Below, piece after piece: positions 1 through 5,816 of a stretch of DNA of 6,320 nt (the first letter of the stretch is position 1; each line of letters opens with the position of its first letter). The notes below the pieces were generated by a model. That model worked only from the letters and a program-made list of their open reading frames with translations, was not told the DNA's origin and did no database searches. Both the position numbers and the translations under genes were made by a program. This DNA comes from Opitutaceae bacterium (lineage in GTDB: Bacteria; Verrucomicrobiota; Verrucomicrobiia; Opitutales; Opitutaceae), in assembly GCA_005787865.1 (NCBI GenBank), contig SXZN01000228.1, positions 1 through 6,320 on the forward strand, in the 5' to 3' direction.

Positions 1-134
1 AACGGCGAAAAAATATCCCGAACGATCCAGGAAATGCGCCACTCCGGACGCTGCGCCTTAATCGACGTCGCCACTTGCAATCCGTGCACGATGTCACGCA
101 GCGCGGAGGGTTTGATGATGAGCATTTCGGGCAT
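1..134 (-). CDS. GT9 family glycosyltransferase (heptosyltransferase-like), N-terminal part only
   Basis: This minus-strand reading frame is open from an ATG at 134 (or a second in-frame ATG at 125, three codons later) to the left edge, giving about 44 residues. It begins MPEMLIIKPSALRDIVHGLQ and continues to a WRISWIVRD stretch, which is the first strand, loop and second strand of a GT9 (ADP-heptose:LPS heptosyltransferase type) N-terminal domain. About 21 of 41 residues match the start of the complete GT9 gene at 276-1226, so the two are tandem paralogs. GT9 enzymes transfer sugars from nucleotide donors to the lipopolysaccharide core on the cytoplasmic side of the inner membrane. The usual LGD loop reads LRD here, an odd change next to the presumed catalytic aspartate. 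Neither start has a Shine-Dalgarno sequence. The family call is good, but substrate and integrity cannot be judged from the fragment. Confidence 0.8.
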   Translation of the reverse strand, partial: MPEMLIIKPSALRDIVHGLQVATSIKAQRPEWRISWIVRDIFSP

Positions 135-275
135 AACTAAAGAGAAAGACCCTACGGCTAGGGCAACGTTCCTAAGATTAGAACCCGAGTTAGAAATGCA
201 AATCTGAACGAGATGCCTCAACGAGAGACGCTCGCCCCACCCCCGATCCTCGAACCCGTAAGGCCGCCCCGCGCC
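135..275. other. Intergenic gap between the two minus-strand GT9 genes
   Basis: This 141-bp stretch lies between the stop of the complete GT9 gene and the start of the partial one, both on the minus strand. I see no gene in it. The half near the partial gene (about 135-200) is more AT-rich than its surroundings and carries a small hairpin at 150-163, an imperfect palindrome at 168-184 and two TTAGAA copies at 178-183 and 190-195. The other half (235-270) carries four C-runs, which are G-runs on the transcribed strand. The length suggests that the downstream GT9 may have its own promoter or a control element here, but I could not find convincing -35 and -10 boxes. Confidence 0.5.
150..163 (-). 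promoter_or_regulatory. Small hairpin upstream of the partial GT9 start
   Basis: On the minus strand the sequence is CCCTA-GCCG-TAGGG, a perfect 5-bp stem with a 4-base loop. It is followed by the pyrimidine-rich run TCTTTCTCTTT and then the first ATG at 134, 15 bases beyond the stem. This resembles a weak terminator or an attenuator between two tandem genes. The stem is short and the T-run is interrupted, so chance is a real alternative. Confidence 0.25.
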
Positions 276-1226
276 TCAACCGCGAGCGAGCAGTTCATTC
301 AAGGCAGCGAACACAGTCGCGGCCTCCAATTGAGCGAGCTGACCACTGGGCGCCTCGACGGCGCGATGCTTTTGCGCAGTGAGGGGGAAAGGTCCAAACC
401 GCTGCGGAGAAGTTGGCCCAAAAATGGCCAGCACCCGATTGCCCGAAGCCGCGGATAAATGCATCGGACCGCTGTCATTGCCGATGAAGGTCGCCGGTTG
501 GCGCACGAGCGCGATCATTTCCGCCAACGGACACCCCGTCAGGTTAAGAAAACGTCCCGCCGGCACGGCTAGCTCCGGCTGAGTCGCCTGTCCAGCGCAC
601 CACACCACGCGGCTCCCTGGGATTAGATTGAAAATGAGGGCCGTGAGCTCATCAAAATGCGTCCATTGTTTTTCCGCCCCGCGGCTGTCAGTAAAAATCA
701 CAAAGGTCTGACGCGGCTCATCCCTAAAAAAATCCTGCCAGATAAATCTTGGGCCCGCGCGTAGCTCCAACGGAAAATCTAAGCGGGGCGTCACCCCAGC
801 AACCCGGAGAAATTCCTGTAATATATCAAGCGCGTGATGCGGTCCGTGGCCGCCTGGCCGGGCGACGCGGTGATGATAAAAAAGGCCCGCCCCTTCCCGC
901 GCGTCCGCGCGACCCCATTTGGCGGGCGACCGGACCGCTGCAGTCATCAGCCCGGAGCGCAGCAGACCTTGCAGATCCCAGACGGCATCGAACTGCCTTT
1001 GGCGCAGCGCGCGCAAGAGGCCCAAAAACACGCGCCAACCATCACGGCGGCGAAAAATAATAACCTCATGCACAAAAGGTGCCGCCTGCACTAATCCAGC
1101 GAAGCGCTCCCGCACCACCCAAGTGATGCGCCACGTCGGTTGCGCCCGCGCTAAAGTCTGCACCACCTGCAGGGCGTGCACAATATCACCAAGCGAGGAG
1201 GGTTTGATAACAAGCAGGGATTTCAC
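276..1226 (-). CDS. GT9 family glycosyltransferase, LPS heptosyltransferase I-like
   Basis: This complete 316-residue enzyme is close to the usual GT9 length of about 320-350. It probably transfers a heptose or similar sugar to the lipopolysaccharide inner core in the cytoplasm. The start IKPSSLGDIVHALQ (residues 7-20) is the N-terminal GT9 loop, with Asp14 matching the catalytic aspartate of WaaC. DLQGLLRS (84-91) matches the WaaC DxQGLxKS motif. AEKQW (184-188) supplies Lys186 in the position of the donor-phosphate-binding lysine. GNDSGPMHLSAAS (249-261), with Asp251, followed by IFGPTSPQRFGP (268-279) is the C-terminal donor-binding signature. The start codon is GTG at 1226. The next in-frame codons upstream hold no ATG before a stop, and the protein begins directly at the first strand. 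The gene is divergent from the plus-strand operon and followed by a tandem paralog. The donor sugar is not proven; waaC is possible, but other GT9 roles cannot be excluded. Confidence 0.9.
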   Translation of the reverse strand: MKSLLVIKPSSLGDIVHALQVVQTLARAQPTWRITWVVRERFAGLVQAAPFVHEVIIFRRRDGWRVFLGLLRALRQRQFDAVWDLQGLLRSGLMTAAVRSPAKWGRADAREGAGLFYHHRVARPGGHGPHHALDILQEFLRVAGVTPRLDFPLELRAGPRFIWQDFFRDEPRQTFVIFTDSRGAEKQWTHFDELTALIFNLIPGSRVVWCAGQATQPELAVPAGRFLNLTGCPLAEMIALVRQPATFIGNDSGPMHLSAASGNRVLAIFGPTSPQRFGPFPLTAQKHRAVEAPSGQLAQLEAATVFAALNELLARG

Positions 1227-1288
1227 GCGCGAGAATTCGTAGGCTTGTGTCTGGCGCGCTTTTCTTCAACTCCATTTACCTGCTAACC
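1227..1288. promoter_or_regulatory. Divergent intergenic region, likely promoters for both arms
   Basis: These 62 bp separate the GTG start of the minus-strand GT9 gene from the ATG of the DUF4254 gene on the plus strand. Both arms must be transcribed outward from here unless the promoters lie inside the genes, so it is the natural place for back-to-back promoters. I searched for -35 and -10 boxes in both directions and found no convincing pair. The call rests on gene arrangement alone. Confidence 0.4.
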
Positions 1289-1888
1289 ATGAAATTCGAC
1301 GCTCAGGATATAGCGGCCCGGCAAACTGAACTCACCGCGCAGTGGCATCAAGTCACCCCCGTTGCAACTGGGGCGGGCTTTAACCGCCTCCTGGAGGAAA
1401 ATCATCTGCGCAATTTTTCACTGTGGCATGAAGAAGATATCGCGCGGCGCGATGATCTCGGCTTCGAACGCGTCTACCAAGCGAAGCGCAACATCGACCG
1501 CTTCAATCAGGAGCGAAATAATTTCGCTGAAGAAATGGACAAAGCCATTGTCGCCGCGCTGACTCCTCCCACGACGGGGTGCCCACGCAATTCTGAAACC
1601 CCAGGCATGATGATCGATCGCCTCTCCATTCTGGCGCTCAAAGAATTTCATATGCAGGAAGAAACCGTCCGCGCCGAAGCCTCGGTGGCCCATCGCGAAA
1701 AATGCGCCGAGAAACTGGCGCGCATTCACCAGCAACGGGGTGACCTCAGAACTTGCCTCGCGGACCTGCTCGCCGACGTGGTTGCGGGTCGGCGCACCTT
1801 CTCGGCTTATTTTCAGTTCAAGATGTATAATGATCCCACCTTGAACCCGCAGCTCTACCGCCAACCGCCTCAATCCGGTCGCGCATGA
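1289..1888 (+). CDS. DUF4254 domain-containing protein, function unknown
   Basis: This 199-residue soluble protein has no signal peptide or membrane segment and is rich in charged, helix-forming sequence. I recognise it as DUF4254 (Pfam PF14063) from two hallmark blocks: FSLWHEEDIARRDD (43-56), followed by a helix KRNIDRFNQERN (66-77), and NSETPGMMIDRLSIL (101-115), followed by a third helical region to about residue 165. The tail has the motif FQFKMYNDPTLNPQLY (175-190). The family has no established biochemical role that I know of. I chose the ATG at 1289. A GTG at 1247 would add 14 mostly hydrophobic residues and use up most of the divergent promoter gap. The stop overlaps the next start as ATGA, so it is translationally coupled to the lipid A-type acyltransferase. 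Its setting suggests a role in outer-membrane glycolipid assembly, which is an inference from context. Confidence 0.85.
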   Translation: MKFDAQDIAARQTELTAQWHQVTPVATGAGFNRLLEENHLRNFSLWHEEDIARRDDLGFERVYQAKRNIDRFNQERNNFAEEMDKAIVAALTPPTTGCPRNSETPGMMIDRLSILALKEFHMQEETVRAEASVAHREKCAEKLARIHQQRGDLRTCLADLLADVVAGRRTFSAYFQFKMYNDPTLNPQLYRQPPQSGRA

Positions 1889-2799
1889 GTCGCGTTAGTG
1901 CGCAACCCCGGCTTTGGTTTCCGCAACATTGGCCCATGTGGCTAGCTTTGGGATTTTTATGGATCACGGATAAATTACCCTGGCCAGAAAAACGCTGGCT
2001 GGCGCGGCGCCTAGGCTGGTTGGTGTTTAACCTTATCTGTATTCGCCGTCGTATCGTTTTTACCAATTTGCGCCTCTGTTATCCGACGGCCACGACCGCG
2101 CAGATTACCGCGCTGGCCCGGGCGCACTATGATTCCCTCGCCCTAGGACTTTTTGAAATTTGCGCCGGCTGGTGGGCAAAAACTTCCGCGCTGCCGCCGC
2201 ATCGCGTCATCGGTCGTGAACATTTGCAGGCGGCGCTCGCTCGCGGCCATGGCGTCATTTTGCTGACCGGCCACTTTACAACGCTCGAAATCGGCGGCCG
2301 GTTCATGTCGGAATCACACCAAATGGGCGGACTCTACCGCGATCCCAACAACCCGGTCGTCGCGCACCTGATGCGTGGTCAACGCGCTCGGCACATGGCC
2401 CCCGCCGTTCACTTCGACGATCTCCGCGGCCTCATTCGAGCTTTGCGCGCTAACGCCGCGATTTGGTACGCACCTGATCAAGGTAAGCGCAGTAAATCTT
2501 CCGAAATTTTGCCCTTCTTTGGCGTGCCCGCGATCACCAACACCGCCACGAGCAAGATTGCGGAGATGACCGGAGCGGCGGTCGTTCCCTTTTTCTTGAA
2601 ACGCGAAGCTGATCATACTTACACGCTGACGATTCACCCGCCGCTCGAAAACTTCCCCACGGCCGATGCCAATGCTGACGCCCTGCGCATCAATCAACTT
2701 CTCGAAAATAATATCCGACTCTGCCCCGAACAATACTTCTGGGTGCACAAACGCTTTAAGGCTCGCGGCCCTGACTACCCCGATGTTTATGCGGCCTAA
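1885..2799 (+). CDS. Lipid A biosynthesis acyltransferase, LpxL/HtrB/MsbB-type
   Basis: This 304-residue protein has nearly the same length as E. coli LpxL (about 306). Family members move an acyl chain from acyl-ACP onto the acyl-oxyacyl positions of a lipid A precursor at the inner face of the inner membrane. A single hydrophobic N-terminal segment (about residues 16-28) fits the usual membrane anchor. The catalytic HX4E motif is intact as HFTTLE (His130, Glu135). Further family blocks are VILLTGH (124-130), LYRDPNNP (150-157), WYAPDQG (194-200), TNTATSKIAEMTGA (218-231) and PEQYFWVHKRFK (281-292). All match LpxL in order and spacing. The order of residues in the YR block (YRDPNNP against YRPNDNP in E. 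coli) is slightly unusual. Its ATG overlaps the DUF4254 stop. Acyl chain and acceptor cannot be told from sequence; a related glycolipid acceptor is possible. Confidence 0.9.
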   Translation: MSRVSAQPRLWFPQHWPMWLALGFLWITDKLPWPEKRWLARRLGWLVFNLICIRRRIVFTNLRLCYPTATTAQITALARAHYDSLALGLFEICAGWWAKTSALPPHRVIGREHLQAALARGHGVILLTGHFTTLEIGGRFMSESHQMGGLYRDPNNPVVAHLMRGQRARHMAPAVHFDDLRGLIRALRANAAIWYAPDQGKRSKSSEILPFFGVPAITNTATSKIAEMTGAAVVPFFLKREADHTYTLTIHPPLENFPTADANADALRINQLLENNIRLCPEQYFWVHKRFKARGPDYPDVYAA

Positions 2800-2829
2800 C
2801 TGATCGGCGGCACCATTCATAATTCTGCT

Positions 2830-3612
2830 ATGAATCTCCTTAAAAATATATTTCGCTCTGTCCGCCTGCCGATTCAACGCGGACCCAATCGCGGGCGTTG
2901 GTGGAGTGTATCGACCGCAAAGAATTATTTCTACAACCGCTTCGTGCCGGGCAAGGCCGCCTGCCTACCGCAATTACTCCAGCCGGGCGAGACAGTGTGG
3001 GATATTGGCGCCCATTGCGGCTATACGGCCTTGGTGGAAGCACAGGCCATCGGCGCCACCGGCCAGTGCTTCGCCTTCAAACCCAATCCCCGCAATCGGC
3101 AGCTGTTACAACTGCATCTTCAGTGGAATCGTACGACCAACGTCACCGTGCTGCCCTACGCGATCAGTGGAGCGGATGGCGAATTATCTTTCGGCTGGGA
3201 AGAAAATCAACGGGCTAGCACGATCAGTTCGCATCTTGGTGGGGCGGGTTGGAAAGTTCCGGTCCGCACGATTGATGGACTGATCCAATCCGGCGAGGTA
3301 CCCGCGCCCACTTTCCTGAAAATTGATGTCGAGGGAGCAGAACTCGAACTACTCCAAGGCGCGGCCCATCTTCTAGCCCGCGAGCTAAACCTCGGTCTCA
3401 TTCTCTCCACCCACACCGCAGCATTGCATGAGGCCTGTGCCCAGCTGCTCCGGGCCGCCGGCTTTAATATTATTGAGACCAGCGCAGTCGCGCTCGCTCG
3501 GACCACCGGCTGGGCGGCGCTCGGCGATGTCGATCTGCTCGCTTATCGTAGCGGGCGCTGCGTGAGTCCGGCGGCTCGCGCGGCTTTTGCGGCCATTGGC
3601 CGACATGGTTAA
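2830..3612 (+). CDS. FkbM family SAM-dependent methyltransferase
   Basis: This 260-residue methyltransferase belongs to the FkbM family (PF05050/TIGR01444), whose members O-methylate hydroxyls of sugars, glycolipids and some natural products. Motif I, which binds S-adenosylmethionine, is VWDIGAHCGYTAL (56-68). The end of strand 2 reads FAFKPNP (81-87), and FLKIDVEGAELELLQGA (162-178) is the family hallmark block. The N-terminal 50 residues form a basic, helical lead-in. In most FkbM proteins the strand 2 motif is FEP, with an acidic residue that holds the ribose hydroxyls of the cofactor. Here it is Lys84 (codon AAA, one base from GAA). It sits 30 bp after the acyltransferase and 15 bp before the GT9 gene, so a role in capping or decorating a surface sugar is likely. 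The acceptor is unknown. Confidence 0.9.
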   Translation: MNLLKNIFRSVRLPIQRGPNRGRWWSVSTAKNYFYNRFVPGKAACLPQLLQPGETVWDIGAHCGYTALVEAQAIGATGQCFAFKPNPRNRQLLQLHLQWNRTTNVTVLPYAISGADGELSFGWEENQRASTISSHLGGAGWKVPVRTIDGLIQSGEVPAPTFLKIDVEGAELELLQGAAHLLARELNLGLILSTHTAALHEACAQLLRAAGFNIIETSAVALARTTGWAALGDVDLLAYRSGRCVSPAARAAFAAIGRHG

Positions 3613-3627
3613 AGTTTTCTCGTGCCC

Positions 3628-4653
3628 ATGGCTTACCCCGACCCGCGACCACTCCGCATTCTGGTTATTCGTTACCGCTTCATTGGTGATACGGTTCTCG
3701 CCATTCCTTTTCTGCGTAATTTACGCGCCGCTTTCCCGGCGGCTAAAATCGACGTGCTCGCGGAACCAGGGTCAGGTGACACGCTCGCACTTTGTCCCTA
3801 CAAAGATGAACTGCTCTACTATGCTCCACGCTTAAAAGGAGACAAAAAGCAGCGGGCAAAATTCCCCACCAGCTTGCTGGGCGCCGTTCAATTTCTCCGC
3901 GCCCGCCAGTATGATCGTTGTTATATTTTGCGCCGCTCCTTTTCCAGCGCGATCCTGCCGCTGCTCGCGGGTATCCCTCATCGGGTCGGCTTCGCCACGG
4001 AAGGTCGCAGCTGGCTTCTGCAGCGCAGCACCCCTTACGCTGACAAGCATGAGGTCGAGTGCTTTCTCGATGTGCTGCGCGCCGACGGAATTCCAGTCAG
4101 CAGCACCCACAACGAAAATTGGACCGATCCCGCGATCGATCAACGCGTCGCCGCGGCTCTCTCCACGGGCCAACGTCGTAAGGTTTTTATCTGCGCCAAA
4201 TCAATCGCCCCCGCCAAAGATTGGTCACCTGAATCTTTCGCCCAACTGATTGCGTGGCTCGTCAATGAGCGCGACTGCGAAGTCCATCTCTGCGACTCAC
4301 CAAGCTTGTCTCATTATTATGAAAAAATTCGCGCGGTCTTACCCGTGGCGTTGCATCATGACTGGATCGACTGGAGCCAGCGGCTTTCGCTGCGCGAATC
4401 TAACTCCCTTTTTCGCTGCATGGATCTAGCGATCGGTATCGATACGGGCCTGCTCCACCTGGCCGCCTCATTTCATGTTCCGATCGTCGCGCTATTTGGC
4501 CCACTCGAGCCGTGGCGCTGGCATCCTTGGGATACCACGCATACGATTCTGCGCCCGACCGATCTGTCCGGACCAAGCCCACTGCTGCGCTTGAGCGTGG
4601 CGGAGGTTAAGGCGGCCGTTGACCAACGCCTCGCCGCTCTCACTCAAGCATGA
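3628..4653 (+). CDS. GT9 family glycosyltransferase (heptosyltransferase II-like)
   Basis: This 341-residue GT9 enzyme (PF01075) is expected to add a heptose or similar sugar to a lipopolysaccharide core in the cytoplasm. LRILVIRYRFIGDTVLAIPF (9-28) carries the N-terminal loop with Asp21 as likely catalytic base. IAPAKDWSPESF (193-204) matches the PAKRWP block of WaaF-type enzymes with Lys197. GIDTGLLHLAAS (270-281), with Asp272, followed by VALFGPLEPWRWHPW (287-301) is the donor-binding signature. It is distinct from the two minus-strand GT9 proteins, which share a different N-terminal style (KPS.L.D). I prefer the ATG at 3628; a GTG six bases earlier at 3622 adds only two residues. The stop overlaps the next start as ATGA, coupling it to the GT4 gene. 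The sugar specificity is not visible. Confidence 0.9.
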   Translation: MAYPDPRPLRILVIRYRFIGDTVLAIPFLRNLRAAFPAAKIDVLAEPGSGDTLALCPYKDELLYYAPRLKGDKKQRAKFPTSLLGAVQFLRARQYDRCYILRRSFSSAILPLLAGIPHRVGFATEGRSWLLQRSTPYADKHEVECFLDVLRADGIPVSSTHNENWTDPAIDQRVAAALSTGQRRKVFICAKSIAPAKDWSPESFAQLIAWLVNERDCEVHLCDSPSLSHYYEKIRAVLPVALHHDWIDWSQRLSLRESNSLFRCMDLAIGIDTGLLHLAASFHVPIVALFGPLEPWRWHPWDTTHTILRPTDLSGPSPLLRLSVAEVKAAVDQRLAALTQA

Positions 4654-5738
4654 AGCCGCGCGTTATGCATTTCGTCACTGGCGGCGGCTCTGGAGCCACC
4701 AAGGTAGCGCTCGAGCTAGCCTGTGGTCACTTGCGCACCGGAAATTATGCACCCTTACTCGTGCTGCGGCGCAAACGCGCTCCCCTGCCCGCGGCCATGC
4801 AGGCCCAAATTGCTGCCACTGGTCTCCGTACTGCCTGGGTCGACAACTGGCCAAAATGGACCACGCGCCGCCAACTCGCGGCCTTGATCGCAGACTTTCA
4901 GCCGCAAATTTTCGCCGCACACGGTAATAGCGAACATCTGTGGGGGCGTCAGGCCGCGTTCGCAGCCGAGGTTCCGGTTGTGCTGCATATTGAACAGAAC
5001 TGCGAACGCTACCCTTGCTGGCGGCGCTGGTCCGCTCGTCGATTGGCTGCCCGCACTACGGCCACCGTCTGCGTTTCACAGGGGGTGGCTGACCATGTAA
5101 GGCAACTCGGCCTGGCTGGTCCCCGCTTGACGATCATTCACAACGGCGTCTCGACCGCTCGCTACTCGGCCGGAGCACTCCCTTTCGCCACTCGCAGCCA
5201 AGATATTATTATGGTCGCGCGCTTCGCTCGCCAAAAGGATCAAGCGACCTTAATTCGCGCCACCCACCGCTTGGTCCAACAAGGCTGGACCGGCCAGCTG
5301 CTTCTCGGAGGCGATGGCCGCGCGACTCATCGGCGCAGGTGTGAAAAATTAACGCTATCATTAGGCCTGACAAGCCGCGTCCAATTTCTTGGCCGCGTCA
5401 CCGATGCGGCGCCCCTTTATCACCGCTGCCGTGCCGCGGTACTCTCCACCCATTACGAAGGCCTGCCGCTGGTCCTCATCGACGGCATGGCGGCCGGTTG
5501 CGCCGCGATTGGCAGCGCAGTTTCCGGGGTGACCGATATCATTGAGCCGGGCCGCAACGGCTGGAGCTTCCCGCCCAGCGACGATGCCGCCTTGGCGCAA
5601 ATTCTGACCGAGGTGCTCGCGGGTGGTCCCGCCGTCGAAGCCATCGTTGCGCGCGGCCAAACGGATGCGCCCGCTCGTTTCTCGCTCGGGCAAATGCTGA
5701 ATCGCTACGAATCGCTGTTCGCTGAGTTACTCGGTTAG
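4650..5738 (+). CDS. GT4 family glycosyltransferase (GT-B fold)
   Basis: This 362-residue retaining glycosyltransferase has the two Rossmann-like halves of the GT-B fold. The acceptor half (about 1-165) opens with a glycine-rich loop TGGGSGATK (10-18) and includes VCVSQGVADHV (140-150) and IHNGV (163-167), the linker typical of GT4. The donor half shows MVARFARQKD (188-197), with Arg191 and Lys196 in the nucleotide-sugar phosphate positions, then LLLGGDG (217-223), VQFLGRV (244-250) and STHYEGLPLVLIDGMAAG (266-283). The usual EX7E pair reads EX7D here (Glu270, Asp278). It probably extends the sugar chain of an outer-membrane glycolipid, using a nucleotide-activated hexose or similar donor. 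It overlaps the upstream GT9 stop by ATGA and is the last gene of the run before a 78-bp gap. The substrate is unknown. Confidence 0.9.
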   Translation: MKPRVMHFVTGGGSGATKVALELACGHLRTGNYAPLLVLRRKRAPLPAAMQAQIAATGLRTAWVDNWPKWTTRRQLAALIADFQPQIFAAHGNSEHLWGRQAAFAAEVPVVLHIEQNCERYPCWRRWSARRLAARTTATVCVSQGVADHVRQLGLAGPRLTIIHNGVSTARYSAGALPFATRSQDIIMVARFARQKDQATLIRATHRLVQQGWTGQLLLGGDGRATHRRRCEKLTLSLGLTSRVQFLGRVTDAAPLYHRCRAAVLSTHYEGLPLVLIDGMAAGCAAIGSAVSGVTDIIEPGRNGWSFPPSDDAALAQILTEVLAGGPAVEAIVARGQTDAPARFSLGQMLNRYESLFAELLG

Positions 5739-5772
5739 ACCGGCGGGATACGCTGGGCCGAGGTCCTGAATT

Positions 5773-5778
5773 TATCAT
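5773..5778 (+). promoter_or_regulatory. Possible -10 box ahead of the ABC ATPase gene
   Basis: TATCAT matches the TATAAT consensus at five of six positions and lies 38 bases before the ATG at 5817, within the 78-bp gap after the GT4 gene. There is no good -35 box at 16-18 bp upstream, so the case is weak. I saw no convincing intrinsic terminator in this gap either. Confidence 0.2.
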
Positions 5779-5816
5779 TGCTGCGCGCTGAGCCATTCCC
5801 AGCCTCGCGCTAGCCC

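Noticed and set aside
919..1242. A 107-codon plus-strand open frame opposite the start of the complete GT9 gene.
   Set aside because: It has no family features and is antisense to the conserved N-terminal GT9 domain.
1247..1288. A GTG start that would extend the DUF4254 protein by 14 residues with a hydrophobic segment.
   Set aside because: It would leave only 20 bp to the divergent gene and lacks a ribosome binding site. The ATG at 1289 is simpler, though not proven.
1227..1288. Specific promoter boxes in the divergent region, such as TTGAAG on the minus strand.
   Set aside because: TTGAAG has no -10 partner at a workable distance, and no other pair fits, so only the region as a whole is reported.
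1418..1873. A 151-codon open frame on the minus strand opposite the DUF4254 gene.
   Set aside because: The plus-strand frame carries clear DUF4254 motifs, and the antisense product resembles no family I know.
2314..2877. A 187-codon open frame on the minus strand across the acyltransferase gene and into the FkbM gene.
   Set aside because: It lies antisense to a strongly supported acyltransferase and shows no recognisable motifs. It is a shadow of GC-rich coding DNA.
5739..5816. A possible terminator after the GT4 gene.
   Set aside because: I found only short 4-bp inverted repeats and no T-run, so an intrinsic terminator is not supported.
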